DNA from: OLB4 sp002050165
GTDB lineage: Bacteria; Bacteroidota; Ignavibacteria; Tepidaquicellales; Tepidaquicellaceae
Length of the DNA: 64,000 nucleotides
NCBI GenBank assembly: GCA_030263475.1
Contig: SZPC01000004.1
Coordinates: 62,001-126,000 of the forward strand
Direction of reading: 5' to 3'
The position numbers were made by a program, and so were the translations under genes. Below, in pieces: positions 1-7,029 of the stretch; position 1 is the first letter of the stretch; every line of letters starts with the position of its first letter. The notes beneath the pieces were generated by a model. It was not told where the DNA came from. It made no database searches and was given only the letters and a program-made list of their open reading frames with translations.

Positions 1-434
1 TCAAAATATTTCATGCAATCAGAGCTCTTTCCTGACTTAAAATAAGCAATAGCAATTGAATTTAAAACTACGGCATTGGTGGAATCTATTTCCAGTGAAC
101 GTTTGTAATTTTTAATTGCCTCATTGTAGTTATCAACCAGCATTTCCAGATTTCCCCGTATCGAATAAATTCTCGGATGGTCGTCAGATATTTTTTCAGC
201 TGCAATTAAATCTTCTGCCGCCAACGATAACTTACCTGAGAGAGAGTAGTAATCGGCCCGTAGCAGATAAGCATTAATATCATCAGGTGAATCCGTTAAA
301 TGGTCGGTCAGGAGCTGAATTGCTCCTTCGATATTCCCTGAACTAAATAATTCCTCCGCTTCTTTTAGTTTATCATCGTTCGCGAATGATGTAAAAGGAA
401 CAAGAAAAAAAATAAACAGAGATAAAGTTTTCAT
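1..434 (-). CDS. TPR-repeat protein with signal peptide, cut by window start
   Basis: The frame opens at an ATG complementary to 432-434 and runs off the left edge, so only about 144 N-terminal residues are visible. It begins with a short hydrophobic leader (MKTLSLFIFFLVPFTSFA), then two or three helix-turn-helix units of tetratricopeptide type with alternating Ala/Leu/Tyr spacing, including a segment of the kind NYNEAIKNYKRSLEIDSTNA. TPR proteins are protein-interaction scaffolds. With the leader this one is probably periplasmic. The start lies one base after the stop of the upstream lipoprotein gene, so the two are probably co-transcribed. The function is unknown and the C-terminus is not visible. 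Confidence 0.8.
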   Translation of the reverse strand, partial: MKTLSLFIFFLVPFTSFANDDKLKEAEELFSSGNIEGAIQLLTDHLTDSPDDINAYLLRADYYSLSGKLSLAAEDLIAAEKISDDHPRIYSIRGNLEMLVDNYNEAIKNYKRSLEIDSTNAVVLNSIAIAYFKSGKSSDCMKYF

Positions 435-435
435 T

Positions 436-870
436 TCAACCTTTCTTGTGAGTTCTGCTAAAATATTCTTTTAATAAACGAATTCCCGATTCCTCCATTT
501 TTTTGCTGAACATTTCTTTATTGTACCTGAACACGAAATGAGCACAATCATTTTCAAAATTAAATTCAGTTACAAAAATACTTTTATTATCATTAAAGAA
601 TTCTATTGAACCGTTATACCCACACTTGTATTCAGGCGAACTTTCACCGCTGATTGAATTAATTAAAGTGTTAATATCTTGCTTTTGTTCAATGGTAACA
701 ATTTTATCGGGGTCAGATACCGTGTTTGTTCCTTCATCGAAGAAGTAAATTGTAATTTTATCTGCTTTAATTAGTTTTTCCTGGAGTCCGGGAATTATAT
801 TATCTTCACAACCATAAATTAAAGCTGACAGTAGAAATGTTATTATCAGATACAGGGGTGAGATTTTCAT
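436..870 (-). CDS. small hypothetical lipoprotein
   Basis: This is a 144-residue protein with a classical lipoprotein signal: a hydrophobic stretch ends in the lipobox LIYGC, so acylation at Cys21 is expected. The rest is a small globular domain with two further cysteines (in YKCGYNG and ENDCAHF) that could form a disulfide in the periplasm. I do not recognise the family. It is the first gene of a minus-strand pair with the TPR protein, with one base between them. It is divergent from the DUF2723 gene, and the 84-base spacer between them must hold both promoters. Confidence 0.7.
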   Translation of the reverse strand: MKISPLYLIITFLLSALIYGCEDNIIPGLQEKLIKADKITIYFFDEGTNTVSDPDKIVTIEQKQDINTLINSISGESSPEYKCGYNGSIEFFNDNKSIFVTEFNFENDCAHFVFRYNKEMFSKKMEESGIRLLKEYFSRTHKKG

Positions 871-954
871 GTTAGAATTTTATTGTTATATGAGCATTGA
901 ATAAGCATGATTAAATTATTAGTTTTATCTCTTATTTTAAAACCAATTTTGTAG

Positions 955-3597
955 ATGAATAATACCGTTTTGTACCGAATCATAGGTGCAGCAGTTTTCT
1001 TAATATCGTTTGTAATATATTTGCTGACAGTTCAACAAACGTTTGCTTTTTGGGATGCAGGTGAATATACTGCGGTTGGCTATATTTTAGGGAACTCTCA
1101 CCCTCCGGGTACACCAACCAATACACTTCTTGTCAAAATTTTTACCTTAATTTTACCATTCATTTCCGAAGTTCCGCTCAGGGCTAATTTGCTATCTGTA
1201 ATTTGTTCGAGCATTTCGGTTATGCTGGTTTATCTTGTTCTGATAAAAATCCTGAAGATATGGAGAGGTGAACCTTCCGGAACAATGGATGCTTTGTTTG
1301 TATGTTGTTCAGCAGCAATCGGTGCGCTTTCACTTTCGTTTGCTGATACAATTTGGTTCAATGCGCTTGAAACCGAAGCTTATGCGAATGCTTTATTTTT
1401 CGTAACAATTATTTCATGGCTACTGATGGTATGGTGGGAAAAAGCAAATGAACAGGGCAGCGATAATATTTTCATTTTAATTGCCTTTTTAATTGGGCTT
1501 GGGATCGGCTCACACCTGCTTGTAGTTCAGATGCTCATCATGGCGGTTTTAATTTATTACCTTAGAAAATTTGAATATTCTAATTTAGGCTTTTTGAAAG
1601 CACTTGCGGTATCCGGTCTCGCTTTCGTTGTTGTCTTTCCGATTACAGTTACAAAGATTCCTAAGATTTTTGAATATGGTCTGATTGCAGTTTTGATTTA
1701 TGTCGGTTTGATAGTTTACGGGATCTACTATTCTACTGTTAACAAAAAACCGGTTCTTCGTCTTGCGTTGCTTTGTTTGTTTTTCGTTAATGTAGGTTAT
1801 TCTACGTATGGGATGGTTTTTCTGAGAGCTGATATTGTAAATCTTCCAATCAACCAGAATGCACCTAAAGATATGGAGCGATTTATCGCATACATGAACC
1901 GGGAACAATACGGTGAACAACCTTTAATCTGGCCAAGGCGGTACACCAATATGCCCCACCAGCAAATCACCTATTCAAATTACTCAAGTGATTTATCGTT
2001 CATGTGGGAATACCAGATAAATGAAATGTACCTTAGATATCTTTATTGGAATTTCATTGGCAGAGAAGGACACGATCAGGGAGACGGAGTTGACTTCTCG
2101 AAATTTTTCGCTATACCGTTTATAATCGGGCTTTTTGGATTGTTTTACACTTACTATCGAGATAAGCGGTTCGGCCACCTTCTTCTTTTGATGTTCATTG
2201 TCCTTGGCGTATTGACGGCACTCTACCAGAACCAACAAAATCCGCAACCGCGAGAACGTGACTATTTTTACTTTGGTTCGTTTTTCATTTTTTCAATGTG
2301 GATTGGAATAGGGGTTTCGGGAATTATAGATTTGATCAAAGAGAAATTTATCGGGCAAAGTGCAAAGATTTTTTCCATAACCGCAATAGTATTACTTTTC
2401 GTTTTCATTCCTTTTAATATGGCACGAGTAAACTATGCCTACAAAGACAGGAGTGTAAACTATTTACCTTATACGTATGCTTATAATCTTTTACAATCTC
2501 TGGAGAAGGACGCAATTCTTTTTACAAATGGTGATAACGACACATTTCCACTTTGGGCATTGCAGGCAATTTACGGTATCAGAACGGATGTGAGGGTTGT
2601 CAACCTTTCACTTGCGCAGATTGATTGGTACAATCTTCAACTAAAAAACGAAAGACCTTACGGAGCATTACCTGTTCCGTTTACTTTCAACGACGTTCAG
2701 ATTACAAAACTTCAGCCGGTTCAATGGGAAACTAACCGGGTTGTAAAAATACCTGTACCCGTATCCGCCTACCCTGATACTATGCAGACCAAGCCATCAG
2801 AGCTTTCTTTTGTAATGCCTCCAACTATCAGACAGCAAAGCGGTAATCAGGTTATTACCGCCGTTAAAGTAAACGACCTTGTTGTGCTTGACATAATTAA
2901 AGCCAACAACTGGGAGAGGCCGATTTATTTCTCAATAACAGTTTCCAGTGATAATTATATCGGGCTTGATGAATATCTCCAGTTAGGCGGGATGGCTCAG
3001 AAGTTGCTTCCGTACAAGGTTCCGATGAATTCAAAAGGATTGTCATTGAATGAAGAAATTATGCACAAGTCATTGCTCGAGCCCGTTGATGAAGCAAGCT
3101 CAAGTCCGCAATACGGTTTTATGTTTAAAAATTTAGATAATCCAAAACTATTTCTCGATGATGTTCAACAAAGGATGATTGATACGTACCGAGGGTTATT
3201 CATGAGGCTTGCTTTGTGGTACGGTGATATACCAGAGAAAAAGCATCTGGCATTGAAGACTGTTGAGACTATGGAACAAGAGCTACCCGAAACAGTTGTT
3301 CCAATGGATTACAGATTGAAATATGATTTGGCAATTTTACTTGAAAGCCTCGGCGATCAGGAAAGGTTTAACCGATATGCGAACGACGTAATCGAGGGGG
3401 CGAAACTTGAGATAGAAAAAAATCCCGGAAATTTCCAAAGATCATATAACCCTTACCAATTGAGTATTGAAATGCTTGAACTACAAAAGCGTGATGCGGA
3501 ATTACTCGATATGTTGTTGAAGGTTCAGGCATTGAGTCCGGGTGACCAAAAAATTCAACAAAAAATAAACGAGGTGAAGTCACGGTTGGGTAAATAG
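955..3597 (+). CDS. DUF2723 (GT117-like) polytopic membrane protein
   Basis: This is an 880-residue integral membrane protein. The N-terminal half carries about a dozen hydrophobic segments. The first periplasmic loop has the DUF2723 signature: an acidic W-D-A-G-E motif at residues 33-37, then a HPPG motif at about 49-52. This placement of acidic residues after helix 1 resembles protein-O-mannosyltransferase/GT-C enzymes. The C-terminal part (about 500-880) is soluble and ends in helical repeat-like sequence. The family is common in Bacteroidetes and relatives and is thought to transfer sugars to exported proteins or glycans from a lipid-linked donor. That role is family inference and the substrate is unknown. 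The start is preceded by an AT-rich spacer without a clear Shine-Dalgarno. Confidence 0.85.
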   Translation: MNNTVLYRIIGAAVFLISFVIYLLTVQQTFAFWDAGEYTAVGYILGNSHPPGTPTNTLLVKIFTLILPFISEVPLRANLLSVICSSISVMLVYLVLIKILKIWRGEPSGTMDALFVCCSAAIGALSLSFADTIWFNALETEAYANALFFVTIISWLLMVWWEKANEQGSDNIFILIAFLIGLGIGSHLLVVQMLIMAVLIYYLRKFEYSNLGFLKALAVSGLAFVVVFPITVTKIPKIFEYGLIAVLIYVGLIVYGIYYSTVNKKPVLRLALLCLFFVNVGYSTYGMVFLRADIVNLPINQNAPKDMERFIAYMNREQYGEQPLIWPRRYTNMPHQQITYSNYSSDLSFMWEYQINEMYLRYLYWNFIGREGHDQGDGVDFSKFFAIPFIIGLFGLFYTYYRDKRFGHLLLLMFIVLGVLTALYQNQQNPQPRERDYFYFGSFFIFSMWIGIGVSGIIDLIKEKFIGQSAKIFSITAIVLLFVFIPFNMARVNYAYKDRSVNYLPYTYAYNLLQSLEKDAILFTNGDNDTFPLWALQAIYGIRTDVRVVNLSLAQIDWYNLQLKNERPYGALPVPFTFNDVQITKLQPVQWETNRVVKIPVPVSAYPDTMQTKPSELSFVMPPTIRQQSGNQVITAVKVNDLVVLDIIKANNWERPIYFSITVSSDNYIGLDEYLQLGGMAQKLLPYKVPMNSKGLSLNEEIMHKSLLEPVDEASSSPQYGFMFKNLDNPKLFLDDVQQRMIDTYRGLFMRLALWYGDIPEKKHLALKTVETMEQELPETVVPMDYRLKYDLAILLESLGDQERFNRYANDVIEGAKLEIEKNPGNFQRSYNPYQLSIEMLELQKRDAELLDMLLKVQALSPGDQKIQQKINEVKSRLGK

Positions 3598-3600
3598 AAA

Positions 3601-3936
3601 ATGACTTATCTGATATCTTTGCTGATTACAATAGCATCAGAATATATCGTTCTGATGCTTTTTTGTAGAAAGAGGTTTGTTGTTTTCCTGTGGTACATAG
3701 TTTTGATTAATTTGTTCACCCACCCGATCGCGAATATTTTCTATAACTCTTTATCAAATGAATTAACTTCAAATATAAATGGTATCGAACTTCTTCCGTT
3801 TTTTGTGGTAGAAATATTTGTTGTCTTGGTTGAATGGATTCTGATAAAAATTTTATTTGAGTTCTCGTATTCAAAAAGTTTTATTATTTCGTTATCTTGT
3901 AATACTTTTTCCGCTTCATTTAGTTTTTTAATTTAA
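3601..3936 (+). CDS. small hypothetical membrane protein
   Basis: This is a 111-residue, very hydrophobic protein with three or four predicted membrane segments and almost no soluble part. It starts three bases after the stop of the DUF2723 gene and ends ten bases before the next gene, so it sits inside one plus-strand transcription unit. Conserved-looking features are an HP motif (FTHPIANIF) and a Glu inside a hydrophobic stretch (EIFVVLVEWILIKI). I do not recognise the family. Its position just before two paralogous secreted/anchored proteins suggests a small membrane-associated cassette. Confidence 0.6.
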   Translation: MTYLISLLITIASEYIVLMLFCRKRFVVFLWYIVLINLFTHPIANIFYNSLSNELTSNINGIELLPFFVVEIFVVLVEWILIKILFEFSYSKSFIISLSCNTFSASFSFLI

Positions 3937-3946
3937 TCTCTTAAAA

Positions 3947-4597
3947 ATGAAAACACTGAGCTTAATAATTTTAAGTTTCTTTATTTCCATCCCAGCTTAT
4001 TCAGATGTGGTAACCGAGGGAGAGACAACTGTAAGCTACGAATTCTCAATTGAAGGATTAACTGATCTAGCCGGCTACACCTTCGTTGCTTATCCGGTTA
4101 ATATTTCCGGTGGAAGTCCGGTTAATGAACTCTTTATACTTGAGGGAGATAAAACATACAGCTTTGTCGGCAAGTATTTTGATCCCGATATTTACGTTAT
4201 CGAAACAGAAAAACTTGATCCTGAAAAGCTAACTAATCAGGTAGATTACGGATACACGGGTGAAGATGAATCCGGCGATAAAATATTGAATTATCTGAAA
4301 GAGAATTTTACTATGATTGGCACAATAAGCTCTGTTTACAGCGTTCCAGAATCTGTAGATTATTCCTCTGTTAAAGATTTATACATTGTATCCAAAGATG
4401 AGAATGGAATTAAGTTATCGTTTTCAAAGCGGGAATTTTATCAAAACGGTAAACTATTAAAAACTTCCGATAAAAACGATCTCAATGAAGATATAGACAG
4501 CTCCTTTAATTTCAAATATATGATGTTATCAACTTCAATCCTCGCATTGTTAACTATAGTGTTCATTGTTCTCAAGAAAAGAAAATTTGTGAAATGA
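3947..4597 (+). CDS. secreted protein with C-terminal membrane anchor, paralogue A
   Basis: This 216-residue protein has an N-terminal signal peptide (MKTLSLIILSFFISIPAYS), a beta-rich extracytoplasmic domain of about 160 residues, and a single C-terminal hydrophobic helix followed by KKRKFVK, a typical stop-transfer. The sequence FVAYPVNISGG near residue 45 and the following EGDKTYSF have clear counterparts in the next gene (FVAYPVNTSSG, ENGKIYDV), so the two are tandem paralogues. The stop overlaps the start of the next gene by four bases, indicating translational coupling. No catalytic motif is seen and the function is unknown. Confidence 0.7.
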   Translation: MKTLSLIILSFFISIPAYSDVVTEGETTVSYEFSIEGLTDLAGYTFVAYPVNISGGSPVNELFILEGDKTYSFVGKYFDPDIYVIETEKLDPEKLTNQVDYGYTGEDESGDKILNYLKENFTMIGTISSVYSVPESVDYSSVKDLYIVSKDENGIKLSFSKREFYQNGKLLKTSDKNDLNEDIDSSFNFKYMMLSTSILALLTIVFIVLKKRKFVK

Positions 4598-5220
4598 AAA
4601 CCCTTTTGTTTTTCATTTTGGTTTATCTTGTAATTGGCAATTGTTTTGCAGGCGAGGTTACGTCCTGGCAATGTGAGATGAATTCTTTTTCGGTTACAGG
4701 TAGCGCATTTGATGAATTCAGATTCGTTGCGTATCCTGTTAATACCAGCTCCGGTGCGGCAAATTACGAATTTATTGAAATTGAAAACGGAAAAATTTAC
4801 GATGTAAACTGTGACGGGATGCGACCGGCTATATACTCAATCCAAAAAGATCATTACGACCCGTCCGAAATCAGGGGTTTAATTGATCAACGATTAGGAC
4901 CGGTAACACCGTATATAAAGGAAGTTACAAATCTTCTCAAAGAAAATTACTACGAGTTGATTCCTGAAATTAAATGTTTCCCGTCAGAAGAGTGTTCTCC
5001 TGGTGGCGGAAAGCAATTCTCCTATACCGTTGCAATAGTGAACGGTAAGCCGGAAGTTGTTGAAAGTAAAATTAACGCGCCGAAAAAGGGTTCACCCGAA
5101 CAAGGGATAAATCAGGAAGAAATTTTAAATAATCCGGAATCGAAAACAAGAAGTATTGTATCGCTTTCAATATTTGCCGCTATCGGGTTAGCTACAATTT
5201 CGTTTATAAAAAACATGTAA
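4594..5220 (+). CDS. secreted protein with C-terminal membrane anchor, paralogue B
   Basis: This 208-residue protein has a signal peptide (MKTLLFFILVYLVIGNCFA) and a short hydrophobic C-terminal segment (SLSIFAAIGLATISFI). The ectodomain shares FVAYPVN-T/I-S-G and the following strand pattern with the preceding gene. It differs by carrying two cysteine clusters: CEMN and CDG near the N-terminus, and KCFPSEECSPGG in the middle. Paralogue A has none of these. The ATG overlaps the upstream stop, so the pair should be made together. The family is not recognised. It may be a pair of partner envelope proteins that arose by tandem duplication. Confidence 0.7.
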   Translation: MKTLLFFILVYLVIGNCFAGEVTSWQCEMNSFSVTGSAFDEFRFVAYPVNTSSGAANYEFIEIENGKIYDVNCDGMRPAIYSIQKDHYDPSEIRGLIDQRLGPVTPYIKEVTNLLKENYYELIPEIKCFPSEECSPGGGKQFSYTVAIVNGKPEVVESKINAPKKGSPEQGINQEEILNNPESKTRSIVSLSIFAAIGLATISFIKNM

Positions 5221-5221
5221 A

Positions 5222-6265
5222 GTGAAATCAAAAAATCTTTTACTGTCAGGTTCGTTAGGGCTTGCACATGGTATTGCGGATTGCTCATCGGGGTTACTTC
5301 TCGGAAGTCTCGTTCATACCACGTCCACGCTGGAAGTCGGAATGATGGTATTGATTTATAATATTCTCGCATTCGGAACCCAGCCATTAATCGGGCTTTT
5401 AACCGATAACAATCAAAATCCCAGAGCTACCGCTTTAGCCGGAATCGGGTTACTCATCGCAGGCATTATCGCATTTCCGTTTTCAGCCGAAATTTCCGTT
5501 GTGTTAATCGGATTCGGTTCATCGGCTTTTCATGTTGGTGGTGGAGGATTAGTTTTGCTGTATTCCAACGGTAAAGCAGGTACCACAGGGATGTTCACTT
5601 CGCCGGGTGTTATCGGTCTTGCTGTCGGCGGTTACTTTGCTTCTATAAATCAAATCTCTCTTTATCCACTTATAGCTATGTTGCTTGGATTAGGAGTTCT
5701 CATTGCAAATATTAAACTCAATCGTGTGCCGTACAGATCTGTTTCGGAAGAACATATACTTGAGGGGCATGATGTGATTATGATAATTCTTTTATTGGCA
5801 ATTTCTCTCAGGTCGCTTGTATGGAATGTGTACAGCTATATCAATCAGGGTGATTATTACATTTTGCTTGCAATTGGATTTGCCGCATTCATCGGAAAAA
5901 TATCCGGTGGATTCATTGCCGATAAGGTTGGTTTAAGAAGGTACATCTTAATAGCTTTGATTATAGCTGCGCCAATTTTATTTTTTTCAGGTCAAAGTAT
6001 AATTTTGCTTATGATTGGCGTTGCCTTGCTTCAGTCAGTAACTCCGGCCTCTATTTTAGCAGTATCGGGATTATTGCCGAAGATGCCGGGAACAGTGTGC
6101 GGCTTAACACTTGGACTTGTAATTGCCGCAGGCGGGTTACCGTACTATATCGGATTTAATTATATTAGTTCAACATTGTGGATTTCCGTTTTGTTAGGTA
6201 TTACAATTTTGTTTTATTACATTGCATTGTATCTGCCTGTAAGAAAGAAAGTCAGGGCAAGTTAG
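5222..6265 (+). CDS. MFS transporter
   Basis: This 347-residue protein has about ten to twelve hydrophobic segments and the loop signature of a major facilitator (PLIGLLTDNNQNPR between helices 2 and 3, and a second-half counterpart GGFIADKVGLRRY). The start is a GTG directly after the stop of the previous gene (one base between), so it belongs to the same transcript. It is short for an MFS protein (usually about 400) and lacks a long central loop. No feature identifies the substrate. Proton- or ion-coupled transport across the inner membrane is family knowledge. Confidence 0.75.
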   Translation: MKSKNLLLSGSLGLAHGIADCSSGLLLGSLVHTTSTLEVGMMVLIYNILAFGTQPLIGLLTDNNQNPRATALAGIGLLIAGIIAFPFSAEISVVLIGFGSSAFHVGGGGLVLLYSNGKAGTTGMFTSPGVIGLAVGGYFASINQISLYPLIAMLLGLGVLIANIKLNRVPYRSVSEEHILEGHDVIMIILLLAISLRSLVWNVYSYINQGDYYILLAIGFAAFIGKISGGFIADKVGLRRYILIALIIAAPILFFSGQSIILLMIGVALLQSVTPASILAVSGLLPKMPGTVCGLTLGLVIAAGGLPYYIGFNYISSTLWISVLLGITILFYYIALYLPVRKKVRAS

Positions 6266-6339
6266 TTTTCATATAGAGAGAAAATTTCCAAATACATCTA
6301 AAATATTTTTGAACTTTTAATACATAAACCAATAACGTT

Positions 6340-6804
6340 ATGCTAAAAAAAATCATTTTTTCTTCAGGTAGTCCCGGGACACACGATTTAGCCCTGATGA
6401 TTCTCCGAGTTTTTTTCGGGACGTTTATTTTCATTGGTCACGGCCAATTCAAGCTTTTCGGATTTAGCGAAATGGCGGATAAGTTTTTCGATCCGTTTGG
6501 ATTTGGCCCACATATATCCCTTTCGCTCGCCACAGCTGCAGAGGGGGTTTGTTCGGTTCTGTTAATTATAGGTTTTCTGTCAAGACCTTCCGCGCTGTTA
6601 CTCGCGTGTACTATGTTCGTGGCAATTTTCTTTTTTCATTCAGCCGATCCTTTTTCGGTAAGAGAGATGGCGTTACTTTATTTCGTTGCCTTTATTGTTT
6701 TATTAATTACCGGACCCGGTAAATTTTCAATTGACTACTTAATCGGTAAAAGTTCAAACCAAGACAAGAAAAGTGTTGTTTCAAGCGGATCTGAATACGA
6801 ATAA
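6340..6804 (+). CDS. DoxX family membrane protein
   Basis: This 154-residue protein has four membrane segments and the DoxX-family pattern: LALMILRVFFGTFIFIGHG, then a helix rich in small residues (SLATAAEGVCSVLLIIGFLS), and a loop with RPSALLLACTMFVA. The N-terminus precedes the first helix by about 16 residues and the C-terminal tail is soluble. DoxX proteins are small quinone-linked or thiol-stress-related membrane proteins, but most members are uncharacterised. It is the last gene before the TPP riboswitch and may be the end of the plus-strand unit. Confidence 0.8.
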   Translation: MLKKIIFSSGSPGTHDLALMILRVFFGTFIFIGHGQFKLFGFSEMADKFFDPFGFGPHISLSLATAAEGVCSVLLIIGFLSRPSALLLACTMFVAIFFFHSADPFSVREMALLYFVAFIVLLITGPGKFSIDYLIGKSSNQDKKSVVSSGSEYE

Positions 6805-6860
6805 AACGTTTATAGTAATTGACTTCATCAGCTATCTTTTGTAGTTTAGTTATAGTTCTC

Positions 6861-6960
6861 TAAAATTTTGTATGGGGTGCTATTCCGTGTTTCACGGATT
6901 GGCTGAGAAAATACCCGATGAACCTGATCCGGATAATGCCGGCGTAGGAATTAAAAATTT
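6861..6960 (+). promoter_or_regulatory. TPP riboswitch aptamer (THI element)
   Basis: All conserved elements of the thiamine-pyrophosphate aptamer are present in order: GGGGTGC at 6874-6880; a small P3 hairpin (CCGTG/CACGG) at 6884-6896; the invariant CTGAGA at 6903-6908; ACCC at 6912-6915 pairing back to GGGT; GAACCTGAT at 6920-6928; the P4 stem CCGG...CCGG; and GCGTAGGAA at 6942-6950. AT-rich flanks (863-869 and 954-960 in the 6 kb block) pair as P1. The gene downstream is a TonB-dependent receptor, the classical arrangement for thiamine-controlled outer-membrane uptake in Bacteroidetes-type bacteria. Confidence 0.95.
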
Positions 6961-7017
6961 AACGTTTATAAACTGTCTCTTTAAATCAGGTTCAGGGCAG
7001 GGTGTAAACGTTTTTTA
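6961..7017 (+). terminator. riboswitch expression platform: candidate regulated terminator
   Basis: AACGTTTA at 6961-6968 can pair perfectly with TAAACGTT at 7005-7012, which runs into a T-stretch, giving a terminator-like hairpin with a long loop. Inside that loop ATCAGGTTCA (6985-6994) is an exact 10-base complement of TGAACCTGAT (6919-6928) in the aptamer core. Pairing of those two would break the aptamer and could not coexist easily with the terminator stem, so it is a natural antiterminator. Pairing is seen directly. The ON/OFF logic (TPP favours the terminator) is inference. Confidence 0.6.
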
Positions 7018-7029
7018 TTTTGTTTCAAA

